Below are positions 34,242 to 46,391 of a stretch of 64,000 bases of DNA, one piece after another. The notes beneath the pieces were generated by a model. The model did not search any database and was not told the DNA's origin. It saw only the letters and a list, made by a program, of their open reading frames with translations. Source of the stretch: Campanula takesimana (Eukaryota; Streptophyta; Magnoliopsida; Asterales; Campanulaceae). The DNA lies in contig JAOWBW010000251.1 of the NCBI GenBank assembly GCA_026119855.1, positions 1,116,001 to 1,180,000 on the forward strand, read 5' to 3'. Within the stretch, counting starts at the first letter, position 1. Each line of letters begins with the position of its first letter. Made by a program: the position numbers and the translations under genes.

Positions 34242-34987
34242 TGTTGGGATTGGAGTCCTAAACCTAAGGGGAAGCAGAGGGGGAAAAGGAGTCCAAGTCG
34301 TAGGAGTTGGTGGAGATCAAAAGAAGTTCAAAGCGGAGGAGGAATTCTGGGCGGAGGGGGCAGGCGGGCGCCTAGGTGTGCCCAAGCGGGCGCTCCTCCA
34401 GGAAGTAAGTTGGGCTGCGTGGGAATTGTAATTCAAGCGGGCGCTTGGTAAGGGGGTGAGCGGGCGCTTGGTCAGTCGGCCAGAATGATTTGTTTCCTAT
34501 TTTGATGCAATCTCTACCAAATCGACTTAGGGCTTCCTTGTACTGCTATATATGCATAAGTTCGTCCAGAATATTGCGTACCCAAAAAAAAGAGAAAGTT
34601 AGGATATCAAGGAGAGCCATAAAATAGTGTCTAGGAGGGGGCCGGGGGCTTAGGAGAGCCATGGGGGCGATCCTACAACCCGGCCATGACCATGTTATTT
34701 GTGTGTTGTTGGGGAGGTGAGATAATATATATGAGAGATTGCTCATGGAGAGTTACTATGCTAGATCTGTGTGAGTGCATATGTAAAGTTGTAATCCTTC
34801 ATATATTATTATAGTGATATCATGGCTTGGGGCCTCCGGATGTAGCCACGTGGGGGTGGTGAACCGGGTTAACAAATCATGGTGTTCTTGTTCTTTCATA
34901 CTTTATTCATGTGTTGAATATTTTCTCCTACGGTGATGACTGCTAGTATGGGCTAGTGGATGCGGTGATCCCCCCAATTCCCCAACA
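34242..34987 (+). repeat. B right LTR
   Basis: 746 bp. TATA-like TATATATGC is at about 34547. It is nearly identical to the left LTR once C is removed. Confidence 0.9.
34361..34468 (+). promoter_or_regulatory. Four-motif array in B right LTR
   Basis: Starts at 34361, 34383, 34434 and 34457 (22/51/23 bp). Copy 1, AGGCGGGCGCCT, has perfect 5-bp arms around GG. Confidence 0.75.
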
Positions 34988-36351
34988 CCCTTTTCAGTCA
35001 TACTAATTCTAGCTAAGCCCTTTTCAATCAGACTAAGCCAACTGCACCTGTTTCAATTAGATACAGCCATATTCCACAAAGTATTCAAGGTACAAGAATA
35101 CATAAACAATTTCAATTCACTTGGATACCCTATGAACAACACATATCACGGGTAAGATAATTCAAAAGACGTTATATCAACATCGGAGTTCAAATGCTAC
35201 CGGCCATTAGTAGCTACACTTTGAAAGAATCAAGAGAATCCTACTTTAAAGGATGAATCTCAATTACTTAAGGAACGTAATCCCTTACCTTGGCTTTGCG
35301 TTATTCCACTTAGCGAAACCTTGCGCACGAAACAATCATGCATAAAAATACTTCTTAGGACAAGTAATACTATTTACTTCCGTCCCCAAATACTTTCCTT
35401 TTACTTTCTTAACCTTATGAGTTTATCTTCTTAAACCTCTTTAAGGTTGATATTCATTCTAGGGTTTGTACTACCCTTTATTTGTATTCCCAAAATACCC
35501 TTTTTAGTTTACTAAAATACCCCTAGGGTTTCATTGTTCCTATTCCCAATTTAATATGCTTTAGGGTTCTATTATACTCACCAAATTACTATTTCCAGCT
35601 TCACTATTCACTGCACCAGTTACTATTCACAGCACCAGTTACTATTCACAGCACACAAACACACATTGTTTTCACCTTTAAAAACACACACACACGCATA
35701 ACACACACTGTAAAAAAAAACACACACACACACACAACACATACATAACGCACACATACACTGGACACACACACTTCACGCACAAACACACACACACACA
35801 CTTGATCTTTCTCATTAATTAAATCTTACAAACCCTAGTCAACTTTCTTCTCAATTATCAATTTTATAAACCCTAGTTCATCTTTAGGGTTAGGGTTTCA
35901 ATTCCGTTTTCATGATTTACTAAGTGGCTAAACGGAGAAATCGAAGCTTAGAGGGTAGGGTCTTTACCTTAATCGCTTCCCTCTCTTTTTCTCTTCTTCT
36001 TCTTCTTCTTCTTCTTCTTCTTCTTCTTCTTCTTCTCACCGCGACTTCCTTTCTCAGTGGCTGCTCTCTTTCTCCTCTACGCAGCCTCTCTCTTTTCTTT
36101 CTCCTGTACTATTTTCTTTTCTATTGATAAATAATAAAGAGGCTAGGGATTTAGGAGAGTTTATATATTATAGGGTTTCCACTTCTAACCCAAAAAGGAT
36201 TGTTTTTTTTTCCCTCATACTATAATGACTTGGGATTTTTCTTATTTAACTTAATAACTTAGGCCCAATACTTTCATTAATTAACTTGGCCCAATCAATA
36301 AATAAAAGAGTTTAACAAATAAAATCACTAGGGAGAAATCCGGTTATTACA
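34988..36351 (-). repeat. A left LTR, inner part
   Basis: Continues the LTR after B. It contains CA-rich microsatellites (35680-35800), a run of CTT repeats (35993-36034) and AAACCCTAG-type promoter-like motifs. It ends at 36351, followed on the minus strand by the purine tract AAGGAGGAAAGAA (36352-36364). Confidence 0.88.
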
Positions 36352-36364
36352 TTCTTTCCTCCTT

Positions 36365-39300
36365 AAAAGAGTTTGGTCCTCCAAACTAAACTTACCTTAT
36401 TCAGAAAGCAGGGCGGGATACGCTTCTCGCATCTCGCTCTCAAGCTCCCACATAGCTTCTCTTTTCGTGGTCACTCCATTGCACTTTCACATAAGGAATC
36501 ACTCTTTTCCTTAGGATTTGATCTTTCCTGTCTACAATCCTCACAGGTTCCTTATCGTAGCTCAAATCAGCACAAACTCTAAGTTACTTATACTCGATCA
36601 CATGAATCGAATCGCAAATGTATTTCCTTAACATCGATATATGAAACACATTGTGCACTCCAGCTAGCACAGGCGGTAAAGCTAACTTGTAAGCTACCAT
36701 CCAAATTTTTTCCAAAATCTCAAACGGTCTAACATATCTTGGGCTTAACTTCCTACGAATACCGAACCTCATGACTCCCTTAGTTGGCAAAATCTTCAAG
36801 AATACATGGTCGCCTAATTGAAACTCTAAATCACGCCTTCGGTGATCCGCATATGACTCCTGTCTACTCTGAGCGGTTAATAGCCACTTTCGAATCTGTT
36901 GTACCTTATCTGCGGTCACTTGGACAAGTTCCGGTCCAGTTAACTTCCTTTCACCAACTTCATCCTAGCAAGTAGGTGATCTACACTTTCGTCCATACAA
37001 TGCCTCGTACGGTGCCATTCCGATACTAGCATGAAAACTATTATTGTACGCGAATTCTATTAGCGTCAAATGTTCATCCCACGTTCCTTGCCAGTCTAAC
37101 GACATAGCTCTCAATTTGTCCTCTAGAGTCTGGATAGTCCTTTCCGACTGTCCATCTGTCTGCGGGTGAAAAGCTGTACTCATCGTCAACTCCGTACCCA
37201 ATGCTTGTTGTAAACTCTTCCAGAATTTCGATGCAAACCTCGCATCACGATCGGACACTATCGAAACGAGTATTCCATGCAGTCTCACAATTTCATCAAT
37301 ATGTAACTTGGCTAACTTCTTCAACAAATCTGTCACCTTGATTGCTAGAAAATGAGCCGACTTCGTAAATCTATCCACAATAACCCAAATTGCGTTGTGT
37401 CCCTTCAATGTCTTTGGTAATCCTATTATCAAGTCCATATCTATATGCTCCCACTTCCATTCTGGAATAGGTAACGACTGCAATAATCTTGTCGGTCTCT
37501 GGCGTTCACTTTTCACTTGTTGACACACCAAACACTTAGATATAATTTCTGCTACATCTCCTTTCATGTTGTTCCACCAGAATGATTCTCTTAGGTTTAT
37601 ATACATCTTCATACTTCCAGGATGTACGGAAAGTCTAGAACAATGAGCTTCCTTCAGAATCTCTCTCTTAATACCTCATTGTCTGGCACCTATATCCTAA
37701 ATTGGTACCTCATGATTCCATCTTCTCCTACACGAAAGTCTTTTGCCTTCCCTTTAGCGATACTCTCATGTACCTTCATTACTTATTCGTCAATCCCTTG
37801 CGCTTCTTTAATTCTAACTATAAGCGTTGGCTGAGCACTCATTTGAGCTAAATAACCCTTCACTTGCACTTCCATGCTTGAAATCTCAATGCGGTTCCAC
37901 GCACTTTCCTCCTTAGAAATTGGCGTCGCTAGCGTTCCAGGGTTCTTTCTACTCAACGCATCTGCTACCTTATTAGCCTTCCCAGGGTGGTACAAAATCG
38001 TACAATCGTAATCTTTCAATAACTCCAACCATCTTCTTTGTCGCATATTAAGTTCTTTCCGGGTGAATATATACTAAAGGCTCTTGTGATCCGTATAAAT
38101 CTGACATGTCACCCCATACAAGTAGTGCCTCCATATCTTTAAAGCAAACACCACTGCAGCTAACTCTAGATCATGGGTTGGATAATTATTCTCATGGTTC
38201 TTCAATTGCCTAGATGCATAAGCTATAACCTTATCATTCTACATCAACACGCAGCCTAGTCCTTTAAGTGAAGCATCACTGTATATTACAAATCCATCCG
38301 ATCCTGATGGTAAAGCAAGAACTGGTGCGGACACCAATCGTCGCTTCAATTCCTCAAAACTCTTTTCACATTCTTCTGACCAAACAAACTTTGCTCCTTT
38401 CTGAGTTAACCTCGTCAATGGCACTGACAACTTCGAGAAACCTTCTATGAATCTCCTATAGTAGCCAGCCAAACCTAAGAAACTTCTTATCTCACTTACC
38501 GAAGTTGGTCTTTCCCAATCCACAATAGCTTCTGTCTTTGTTGGATCTACAACAATCCCATCCTTTGACACCACATGACCTAAAAATGCTACATTCTCCA
38601 ACCAAAATTCACACTCCTTGAATTTAGCATATAACCTTTGCTCTCTTAAGACTTGCAACACTAGTCTTAAGTGCTCTTCATGCTCTTCCTTGGTGCTTGA
38701 ATACACCAAGATATCATCAATGAACACTATCACACATTTATCCGGAAACTTCTGAAATATCCTATTCATAAGCTCCATAAACGCTGCCGGTGCGTTAGTC
38801 AATCCAAACGGCATTACTACAAACTCATAATGACCATACCTTGTTCTAAAGGTTGTCTTAGCTATACCATTCTTCTTCACTCTTAGTTGATGATAACTAG
38901 ACCTCGAGTCTATCTTCAAGAAATAATACGCTCCACGAAGTTGATCAAACAAATCATCTATTCTTGGCAACGGTATTGATTCCTTACCGTCACGCGGTTT
39001 AATTCACGATAGTCGATACATAATCTCATCGACCCATCCTTATTCTTCACAACAATACCGGTGCACACCATGGTGATACACTCAGTCTAATCAAACTCTT
39101 ATTCAACAACTCTTGCAGTTGCTCCTTTAATTCTTCAATTCTGACGGAGCCATTCTATACGGCGCCTTTGATATTGGTGAAGTCTCCGGTACCAAATCGA
39201 TAGAAAATTCTACTTCTCTTTATGGAGGTATTCCCGGTAAATCCTCAGGAAACACGTCCTTGAAATCTCTAATCACAGAAAGTGATTCTACGGTTACTTC

Positions 39301-40145
39301 CTTCTTGCGCGTATCACCAATGTACGCCAAGAATTCCTCACATCCTTTATTTAAAAGCTTACAAGCCTTCATTACCGATATAAGGTTCGATCGGGTTTTA
39401 GGTTTCGTTCCTTGAGAACATCACTCTTCTCTTGATAGTAATCTGAAGTGATCTTCCTTCTTAAAGAAATCTACATGGGCATGGTATGCAGCTAACCAGT
39501 CCATTCTTAAGATTACATCAAATTCCCCGACCTCCAAACTAATGAGATCAACTTCAAACTCCTTCCCGTCCAATTTCAAAGGACAATTCTTATATACCGA
39601 TGTAATAGGGATCGATTCTATAATTTGAATATCCATAACTAAAGAATTCTCTAATGCCTCGGAAATTAAATTCATATTCTTAGCCAAGCAATTATTTGGC
39701 ACTTTTTATCAGAACCTTGCCCTTTGGCGTCGTTCTTATTACCATCATTTCTAATGTCGTAGCTTTTACTCTGGTACTTACTTGTACTACCTTCCTTTTC
39801 ACGATCGTCAGTAGCCTTTCGCTTATTATTGTTCCCATCGCGGTTCCAGGTTCCTTTAGATTCAATTGACTCTTTCTCAGTTGACTCTTCTTCTCTTTCT
39901 CTCTTACTGCAATAACTATCTGATTCTTTCTCCACTATCCTTGTCCTATCCAACACTTGATCATAGGTTGGTAGCGTTAATGGAGTGATTCTATATCGGA
40001 TTCGGTTGCTCAAACCATCTTCAAATTCTCGAGCCTTTTGCGCTTCATCATCGAGGGCGTTAGGGCAAATTCTAGCAATTCGGTGAATCTAGCACCATAG
40101 TCGTTCACCGTCATACTTCCTTGATCATAAACTCAGCCACTCTGG
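36365..40145 (-). pseudogene. A gag-pol remnant
   Basis: Order on the minus strand: gag C-terminal part (about 40145-39720); protease tail (39421-39702, GEFDVILRMDW); reverse transcriptase (38239-38970, with FIDD and PFGLTNAP); RNase H (SDASLKGLG near 38270, then LLKDYDCTILYHPGKAN and ADALSRK at 37783-38046); integrase (36965-37612, WWNNMK, CLVCQQVK, VSDRD, DGQSE); integrase tail (36584-36919); and a decayed chromodomain (about 36380-36560). Each block is separated by stops or frameshifts. The gag N-terminal half is missing. Confidence 0.88.
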
Positions 40146-40230
40146 CATTTCGAACACTTGCCGGATAATATGATACTATCATTAGTTATCATGAATACGA
40201 GACTTTTTCACGTACTCACATACTATAGCT

Positions 40231-40640
40231 TGTCTCTACAGACTAACATTCAATTTATAGGTCATTCACAAGACCACTGGTCGTTTCAACAGACCATTAT
40301 TATCTTCATTAGTCAACTTTACTAGACTTATTGGTCGCTTCATTAGACCATTTCCATTTTCATCGGTCATTTCAATAGACCATAATCACTTTCATTGGTC
40401 GTTTCAATAGACCATTCTTACTTATTCCAGGTTAACTTGCACATTTAACCCTATCACTCACGCCAACACAAGCATTGTACTATGCTTAATACTTTCACAT
40501 AAATAGGCCGTCTCTAATGGACATAACCTTTACAAAGGATCAGTTTACTAGATCTCTGGTCGTTCTAATAGACCAATTCTACTTAGGGAAGTCATTTTAC
40601 TAGACTTTACTTATTCATCGCAGGTCGATTCACTAGACAT
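40231..40640. repeat. Array of GGTC...GACC hairpin units inside element A
   Basis: About nine short inverted repeats close to GGTCGTTTCAATAGACC lie at 40260, 40279, 40311, 40333, 40365, 40397, 40558, 40590 and 40623, many 19-32 bp apart. It occupies the place where the gag N-terminus should be. Confidence 0.8.
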
Positions 40641-40750
40641 ACTTTTATTCCAAGAAGATCCTCGTAATAAAAGTTTATGATTTATTCTAAGCAAATGGCT
40701 TTGTTTAGTATTTCTCTCTTAAATGTTAAAGCGTGTGAGCTAGTCTAGAA

Positions 40751-41158
40751 CTAACTAACAATCATGGACACCTTCATAGGCCTTCCCCTAGGTCTTCCAC
40801 TAGGCACCTTTGGAGTCTTCTTAGAGCCTCTTGGTCTACCTCTGAACCTACGAACTAGTACCATTGGTGGTTCATCATCATCAATTACAATTGGGGTCGC
40901 TTCATTGTCCCCTAGGTTAATTTCTACTTCCTCGATCTCTTCTTCAGCTACCAAATTATCTTCCTTTGGCGCTTCATTGCCTACGGGGGTTATTGGTTCT
41001 GACTCTCTAGTTCTAGTTTCCTTCAAATCTTTCAATTCATAAAACCATTGGTGAGCTTCTTCTCTGGTTTCATGATAGTACTTCTCACTTTGATTCATGG
41101 TTTCCTTTACTTCTTCTAGTTCTTTGAAAGTGTCTAGTAATGCTTTCCTATCTTGCAT
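40751..41158 (-). CDS. Element A leader ORF with coiled coil and AT-hooks
   Basis: 135-codon frame between primer site and gag. The N-terminal half is a heptad-like charged helix (LLDTFKELEEVKETM). The middle is acidic (EEEIEEVEINLGDNE, VIDDDEPP). The end carries RGRPRGSKK and GRPRGRPMK, canonical AT-hook cores (RGRP). Upstream sequence to 41230 may extend it. AT-hooks bind the minor groove of AT-rich DNA, so a chromatin-targeting or nucleic-acid-packaging role is possible. It may instead be a shuffled gag piece. Confidence 0.55.
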   Translation of the reverse strand: MQDRKALLDTFKELEEVKETMNQSEKYYHETREEAHQWFYELKDLKETRTRESEPITPVGNEAPKEDNLVAEEEIEEVEINLGDNEATPIVIDDDEPPMVLVRRFRGRPRGSKKTPKVPSGRPRGRPMKVSMIVS

Positions 41159-41570
41159 CCACTACTCTTGTCTTTTCAGCTTCTAACTCTTCAGTTAACT
41201 TCTGAATCTTGAGTGCATACCTCTGAATCACTCTTTTATTAATTGTTCTTTGTTTCAATTTCATCTTCTGGTTTCTTCTAAGTCGGTCCATAACTTACAA
41301 TTAGGACATAACTATTATCAGTACCATATAACTCAAAGGTATATGACTATCATCATCAATTGTATAAGCAACTTACAAGTTCAATACTTAAGCTTTAGTC
41401 TTAAGGTATTCACTTATATTCGTCAAGGAATCCCTATCTTAGGTTCTTTCCTAAAATAGTAAGTTTCCATAAATATCTAGTTTGACTTCAAGCAACCCTA
41501 GTCTTCCTAGAACGCTCAAATCAAACCTATTCAATATCAGAGTTCCTATCCCTTAAGCTCTAATCCCATA

Positions 41571-41582
41571 GCTCTGATACCA
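41571..41582 (-). promoter_or_regulatory. A primer-binding site (initiator-Met tRNA)
   Basis: On the minus strand TGGTATCAGAGC begins two bases inside the LTR at 41585. Confidence 0.88.
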
Positions 41583-41584
41583 AC

Positions 41585-43564
41585 TGTAACGACCCAAACT
41601 TTCACATAATAAATAAATTCCATAAACTAGGGAAAATCCCAAACGTCAACATAAATTCAAAACCAACGTTACCATTCAACGGCTAGTTTACTTAACCATT
41701 ATTCAAACAGTGCGGAAGCATAACTAATATTTAAATCCCAATGGCTAGTACAATCCACTAGCTCAACACAAAACAATTAATGTCTTAAACTCTTCAAAAC
41801 TTTAGACTGACCTTCCTTGCAACCCATCTAGATCCTTAGTCTTTACCTGGGAAAAATAATATAAGAAGGGGTGAGCGAACAATGCTCAGTAAGTTCATAC
41901 GGAATCTCTCCGGGTACTAAGAAGAGATGACCGAAAGAACGGAGCCAAACAATATATTTCAACGAAAGGCTAACATCAATAAGCTTTAACTATACTTATA
42001 CAAAATACAGTTATCATATTAAAAGAATTATGGCCCTAGTACAAGTTCGTCAATTCCATAGTTTCATACATCACCTTTTCAGGGTGTCGCGAGACCTTAC
42101 ACCTCCTCACGGTGCTCCCTCATTAAGTTCGATCATGATCATTAAGCCACTTCATCAAGCAGCGTTTACGCCTAATTCTTTTCAATCAAATTAGACTATC
42201 TTAATTAGCCTTTTTCAGTCAGACTAATTCTAGCTAAGCCCTTTTCAATCAGACTAAGCCAACTGCACCTGTTTCAATTAGATACAGCCATATTGCACAA
42301 AGTATTCAAGGTACAAGAATACATAAACAATTTCAATTCACTTGGATACCCTATGAACAACACATATCACGGGTAAGATAATTCAAAAGACATTATATCA
42401 ACATCGGAGTTCAAATGCTACCGGCCATTAGTAGCTACACTTTGAAAGAATCAAGAGAATCCTACTTTAAATGATGAATCTCAAATACTTAAGGAACATA
42501 ATCCCTTACCTTGGCTTTGCGTTATTCCACTTAGCGAAACCTTGCGCACGAATCTACAATCATGCATAAAAATACTTCTTAGGACAAGTAATACTATTTA
42601 CTTCCGTCCCCAAATACTTTCCTTTTACTTTCTTAACCTTATGAGTTTATCTTCTTAAACCCCTTTAAGGTTGATATTCATTCTAGGGTTTGTACTACCC
42701 TTTATTTTATTCCCAAAATACCCTTTTTAGTTTACCAAAATACCCCTAGGGTTTCATTGTTCCTATTCCCAATTTAATAGGCTTTAGGGTTCCATTATAC
42801 TCACCAAATTACTATTTCCAGCTTCACTATTCACTGCACCAGTTACTATTCACAGCACCAGTTACTATTCACAGCACACAAACACACATTGTTTTCACCT
42901 TTAAAAACACACACACGCATAACACACACTGTAAAAAAACAAAACACACACACACACAGCACATACATAACGCACACATACACTGGACACACACACTTCA
43001 CGCACAAACACACACACACACACACTTGATCTTTCTCATTAATTAAATCTTACAAACCCTAATCAACTTTCTTCTCAATTATCAATTTTATAAACCCTAG
43101 TTCATCTTTAGGGTTAGGGTTTCAATTCCGTTTTCATGATTTACTAAGTGGCTAAACGGAGAAATCGAAGCTTAGAGGGTAGGGTCTTTACCTTAATCGC
43201 TTCCCTCTCTTTTTCTCTTCTTCTTCTTCTTCTTCTTCTTCTTCTTCTTCTTCTTCTTCTTCTTCTTCTTTTCCCCGCGGCTTCCTTTCTCAGTGGCTGC
43301 TCTCTCTCTTTTCTTTCTCCCGTTCTATTTTCTTTTCTATTGATAAATAATAAAGGGACTAGGGATTTAGGAGAGTTTATATATTATAGGGTTTCCACTT
43401 CTAACCCAAAAAGATTGTTTTTTTTCCTCATACTATAATGACTTGGGCTTTTTCTTATTTAACTCAATAACTTAGGCCCAATACTTTCATTAATTAACTT
43501 GGCCCAATCAATAAATAAAAGAGTTTAACAAATAAAATCACTAGGGAGAAATCCGATTATTACA
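41585..43564 (-). repeat. A right LTR (5' LTR in element orientation)
   Basis: 1,980 bp, complete. It differs from the left copy by CTT-repeat length (43217-43270 here), the retained 52-bp segment near 41880 and scattered substitutions. Confidence 0.92.
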
Positions 43565-43955
43565 GGAATAGTAAGTTGATTAATGTTGTGAGTGTAATAG
43601 TAAAGTAGGAGAGAGAATGAGTGAAAGGAATAGTAAAGATTATTTGCTATTTTTGGGCAGTTCACACAAATCTGAGACGGAGGGAGTACATTGTAAAAAA
43701 AAAAATCATAAATAACTAACAATGCATTGACAATATTGTAAACCTGATGAGCCCGAGCCTAATAGACTGTGTCTAAGCTCGGGTGAGCCGGACCAATCAA
43801 GCTAACCAAGTCCGAATAGGATAAAGAGAACCGAACCGGCTTGATCCAGGGAAGACCCCAGCTCGAATCAGCCCGAGGCAATAAGCCCACCGCGAGTAAA
43901 CCAGCCTCCCACTATCCCTCAAACGTAGTCTCCAAGACCGAGTTATTCTCTCGTA

Positions 43956-44583
43956 GGGCCGACCCAGTTTCAAGTCCAATGAGTCGACCGACTAGGACCC
44001 CAAAAAATATGCAAATTTTGGGGCCCACAAATTTTCCCCTTATCTGCTATATATATAGTGACCCAATTTTAATCAATAATGGCTAATCCAATTATAGTTT
44101 TCACCAGCCCCAACTTTTAAGTTGCCGCTGACTACAAACATAATAGACACAAGCCCACACTCAAATCCAATCCAAGTTGTGATGAATTTCCTATTTCCTA
44201 ATGAAAATCTAATTCAACATCTCTAAACCCTATATAACTCCGATCAAAACGTTGAAACACATAGTTTAAAAAAAACGTAAACTGTTCACTGTTCTGAAGA
44301 GCGAGGGAGTACAGCAGCTTCATGATCAATCGATCAATCCCAAGATTCCGAATTTCCGAATCAACAACAAGTCTGTGCGTGGTAATTGAGATAAGAATTT
44401 TACTTTTCTTATATATTTAGTTGTGTTTTAATTGTTTGATTGTTTAATACATTAAAATATTTTTACATGGTATTTTTTATTGATCGTTTCTTTATTTATT
44501 TTCTTTGTAAATTTACGTACTTCAACTAAGGGCCCCCGTTGAATAATTCGACTAGGGCCCCAAAATTAACAGGATCAGCCCTG
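43956..44583. mobile_element. hAT-like non-autonomous element in G's LTR
   Basis: TTCTCTCGTA is duplicated at 43946-43955 and 44584-44593. Ends GGGCCGACCC and GGATCAGCCC are near-complementary. No transposase. Confidence 0.65.
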
Positions 44584-44766
44584 TTCTCTCGTACCAAATA
44601 CATTCCAGCTGGCACGGTAACGCTACGTACCTGTTGGACCATAACTGGAAGTCATGGTTGTTAGGATTGGAGTCCTAAACTATGAGGAAGAAAAAGAGTC
44701 TAAGTCGGGGGAGTTGGTGGAGATCAAAAAAGGTTCAAACCGGAGGAGGAGTTCCTGGCGGAGGAG

Positions 44767-44873
44767 CAGGCGGGCGCTTGCCCTGGACCAGGCGGGCGCT
44801 CAAATGGACAGTGAGTGATCCGCCTGGGGGAAATTAATTCAGGCGGGCGCTCGCCTAGACCCAAACGGGCGCC
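44767..44873 (+). promoter_or_regulatory. Four-motif array in D left LTR
   Basis: CAGGCGGGCGCT motifs start at 44767, 44789 and 44840, and a variant at 44862: spacing 22/51/22 bp. TATA box TATATAAG is at 44952-44959. The right LTR repeats the array at 46939-47045. Confidence 0.75.
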
Positions 44874-45172
44874 TGGTATGCGGCTGGGCTGATTTGTTTC
44901 CTATTTTGACACAATCTCTTCTTAATTTGATTTAGATCTTCCTTGTACTTCTATATAAGCATAGTCACGACCTAGGACACATTGTAGCAACATATTAGAA
45001 GGTGTCTAATAATATATTGACTTGGCAATTGCCCCCGGACGTAGTTCATGTGTTGAACGAACCGGGTAAACAATTCTTGTGTTCTTATGTGTGTGATTCT
45101 CTCATTATTGTGCATGTGGGTTTGTTGTTCTTTATCTAGATTGCAACGGGGTACCACTAAATTCCCAACAAC

Positions 45173-45185
45173 TGGTATCAAGAGC
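45173..45185 (+). promoter_or_regulatory. D primer-binding site
   Basis: TGGTATCAAGAGC follows the left LTR by two bases. It matches the initiator-Met tRNA site except for one extra A. Confidence 0.75.
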
Positions 45186-45263
45186 TTTGGTTTGGAGGAT
45201 TCAAAGTTTCATTAGTTGATTAATTTTGAATCACGTTCTTGGGGACTTTGTGAAGCCATCAAG

Positions 45264-46391
45264 ATGAAGAACTCAATCGAGAAATTCAACGGTGTGAATT
45301 TCACGTTTTGGAGGAAAAGGGTTGAAGATTACCTTTATTGTAAGGATCTTCATAAACCCTTAGGTGAGAAACCCGAAGACATGTCAAAAGGGGATTGAGA
45401 GACGTTAGATCAGAAGGTGTTAGGAGCGGTGAGGTGCGCTCTAACCGACGACGTTGCACGGAACGCGATGGAGGCCAAGACAACGGTGGGGTTGCTACAG
45501 ATGCTGTCAGACATGTATGAAAAGCCGTCGAATATCAATAAGGTGCATTTGATAAAGAGGTTTGCGAATACGAAGATGTCAGAGGGGCAGACAGCAGCAA
45601 GTCATATCGGCAGTTTCAAAGGTATGGTGGACCAATTGAAAAGTGTTGATATTACTTTCTCCGATGAAGTGTTAGCATGTTTTCTACTAAAATCGTTGCC
45701 TGATAGTTGGGAGGTAACTGTCACAACGATCAGTACGTCGAAAACACCATTAGTGTATACGGAGGTTCGAGATCTCATCCTTCAAGAGGAGTTGAGAAGG
45801 AAAGAGAAAAGGGGAGAATCTTCCGCAGATGGGGCTGCACTTAGGGTGGAGAGAAATAGGGGAAGGGGAGGACCGAAAAAGGGGGAAAAGCCGGTCAAGT
45901 GCTACAACTTTGGCACGATGGGTCATATCAGTTATGACTGTCCGGATAAGGATGGTGATGCGCACGTGGTGGATGATGGAGATGTATTAATCCTAGGAGA
46001 GGAGCAGTCGGGTGAAGATTGGGTGTTGGATTCTGGAGCTTCTTGTCATGCTAGTGGGGATGCAGAAACAATGGAGCGGTATAAAACTGGAGATTTTGGG
46101 GTTGTCTATCTTGGTGATGATCAACCCTTGAAGATCAAAGGTAAGGGGGATGTGATGATGAAGACACCTAACGGGGCTGTTTTACAATTGCACGATGTGA
46201 TGCATGTTCCGGACTTAAGAAGGAGTGTGATTTCCGTGGGACAACTTGATGATGAAGGGTATAGTGTGACCTTCACTGGTGGGTCTTGGGAAATCACAAA
46301 AGGAGCTAAGGTGATAGCTCATGGGGTTAAGGAGAAGATGTTGTACTCTACCTACAATGTCGACTTCGCTCGGGTGGGAGCAAGAGGCTAA
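45264..46391 (+). CDS. D gag-protease frame with one internal TGA
   Basis: Copia-type gag starts at ATG 45264 (KNSIEKFNGVNFTFWRKRVE, the usual N-terminus). It meets a single in-frame TGA at 45396-45398 and continues open from 45399 to 46391. A Trp codon is expected at the stop, so this is probably a point mutation. A UBN2-like capsid core spans 45417-45800, then an Arg/Gly-rich stretch. The zinc knuckle CYNFGTMGHISYDC has lost its second cysteine (Phe instead). The aspartic protease motif is LDSGASCHAS (about 46027-46056). The frame ends just after LYSTYNVDF, where a full Copia polyprotein would enter the integrase pre-domain. Confidence 0.85.

Larger units (their letters stand above)
26394..34987 (+). 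mobile_element. Element B: non-autonomous Copia-like retrotransposon, itself split by element C
   Basis: The left LTR is 26394-33250 (interrupted at 26511-32615 by C) and the right LTR is 34242-34987 (746 bp). Both start TGTTGGGATTGG and end CCAACA. The site in A's LTR shows an imperfect CCTTT/CCCTT duplication. The internal region is only 991 bp (33251-34241), with a Met-tRNA primer site and a purine tract but no gag or pol. Short internal stretches match element D, so B is a deleted relative of D. Confidence 0.88.
25821..43564 (-). mobile_element. Element A: old Ty3/Gypsy chromovirus carrying nested insertions
   Basis: Flanked by the 5-bp target duplication GGAAT (25816-25820 and 43565-43569). 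The right LTR is 41585-43564 (1,980 bp). The left LTR is 25821-36351, interrupted by element B at 26394-34987; it also lacks about 52 bp near 26110 that the right LTR retains. Reading on the minus strand: primer site, AT-hook ORF, hairpin-repeat region, gag remnant, protease, reverse transcriptase, RNase H, integrase, chromodomain, purine tract. Many stops and frameshifts make it defective. Confidence 0.92.
25704..43686. mobile_element. Stowaway-type MITE split by retrotransposon A
   Basis: The left end is at 25704 (CTCCCTCCGTCTGGGAA); the right end is at 43686 (CTGAGACGGAGGGAG); both are flanked by TA. The two halves (25704-25820 and 43570-43686) make a normal MITE of about 235 bp once element A is removed. 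Confidence 0.8.

Noticed and set aside
32776..34746. Minus-strand frames at 32776-33009 and 34546-34746 as duplicated genes
   Set aside because: They lie in the two LTRs of element B and match only because the LTRs match.
35924..36127. Leucine-repeat 'membrane protein' frames at 35924 and 43148
   Set aside because: They are CTT microsatellites within the two LTRs of element A read as codons.
40231..40640. CRISPR-like repeat array in element A
   Set aside because: Units are imperfect inverted repeats with irregular spacing, inside a plant retrotransposon; no cas genes.
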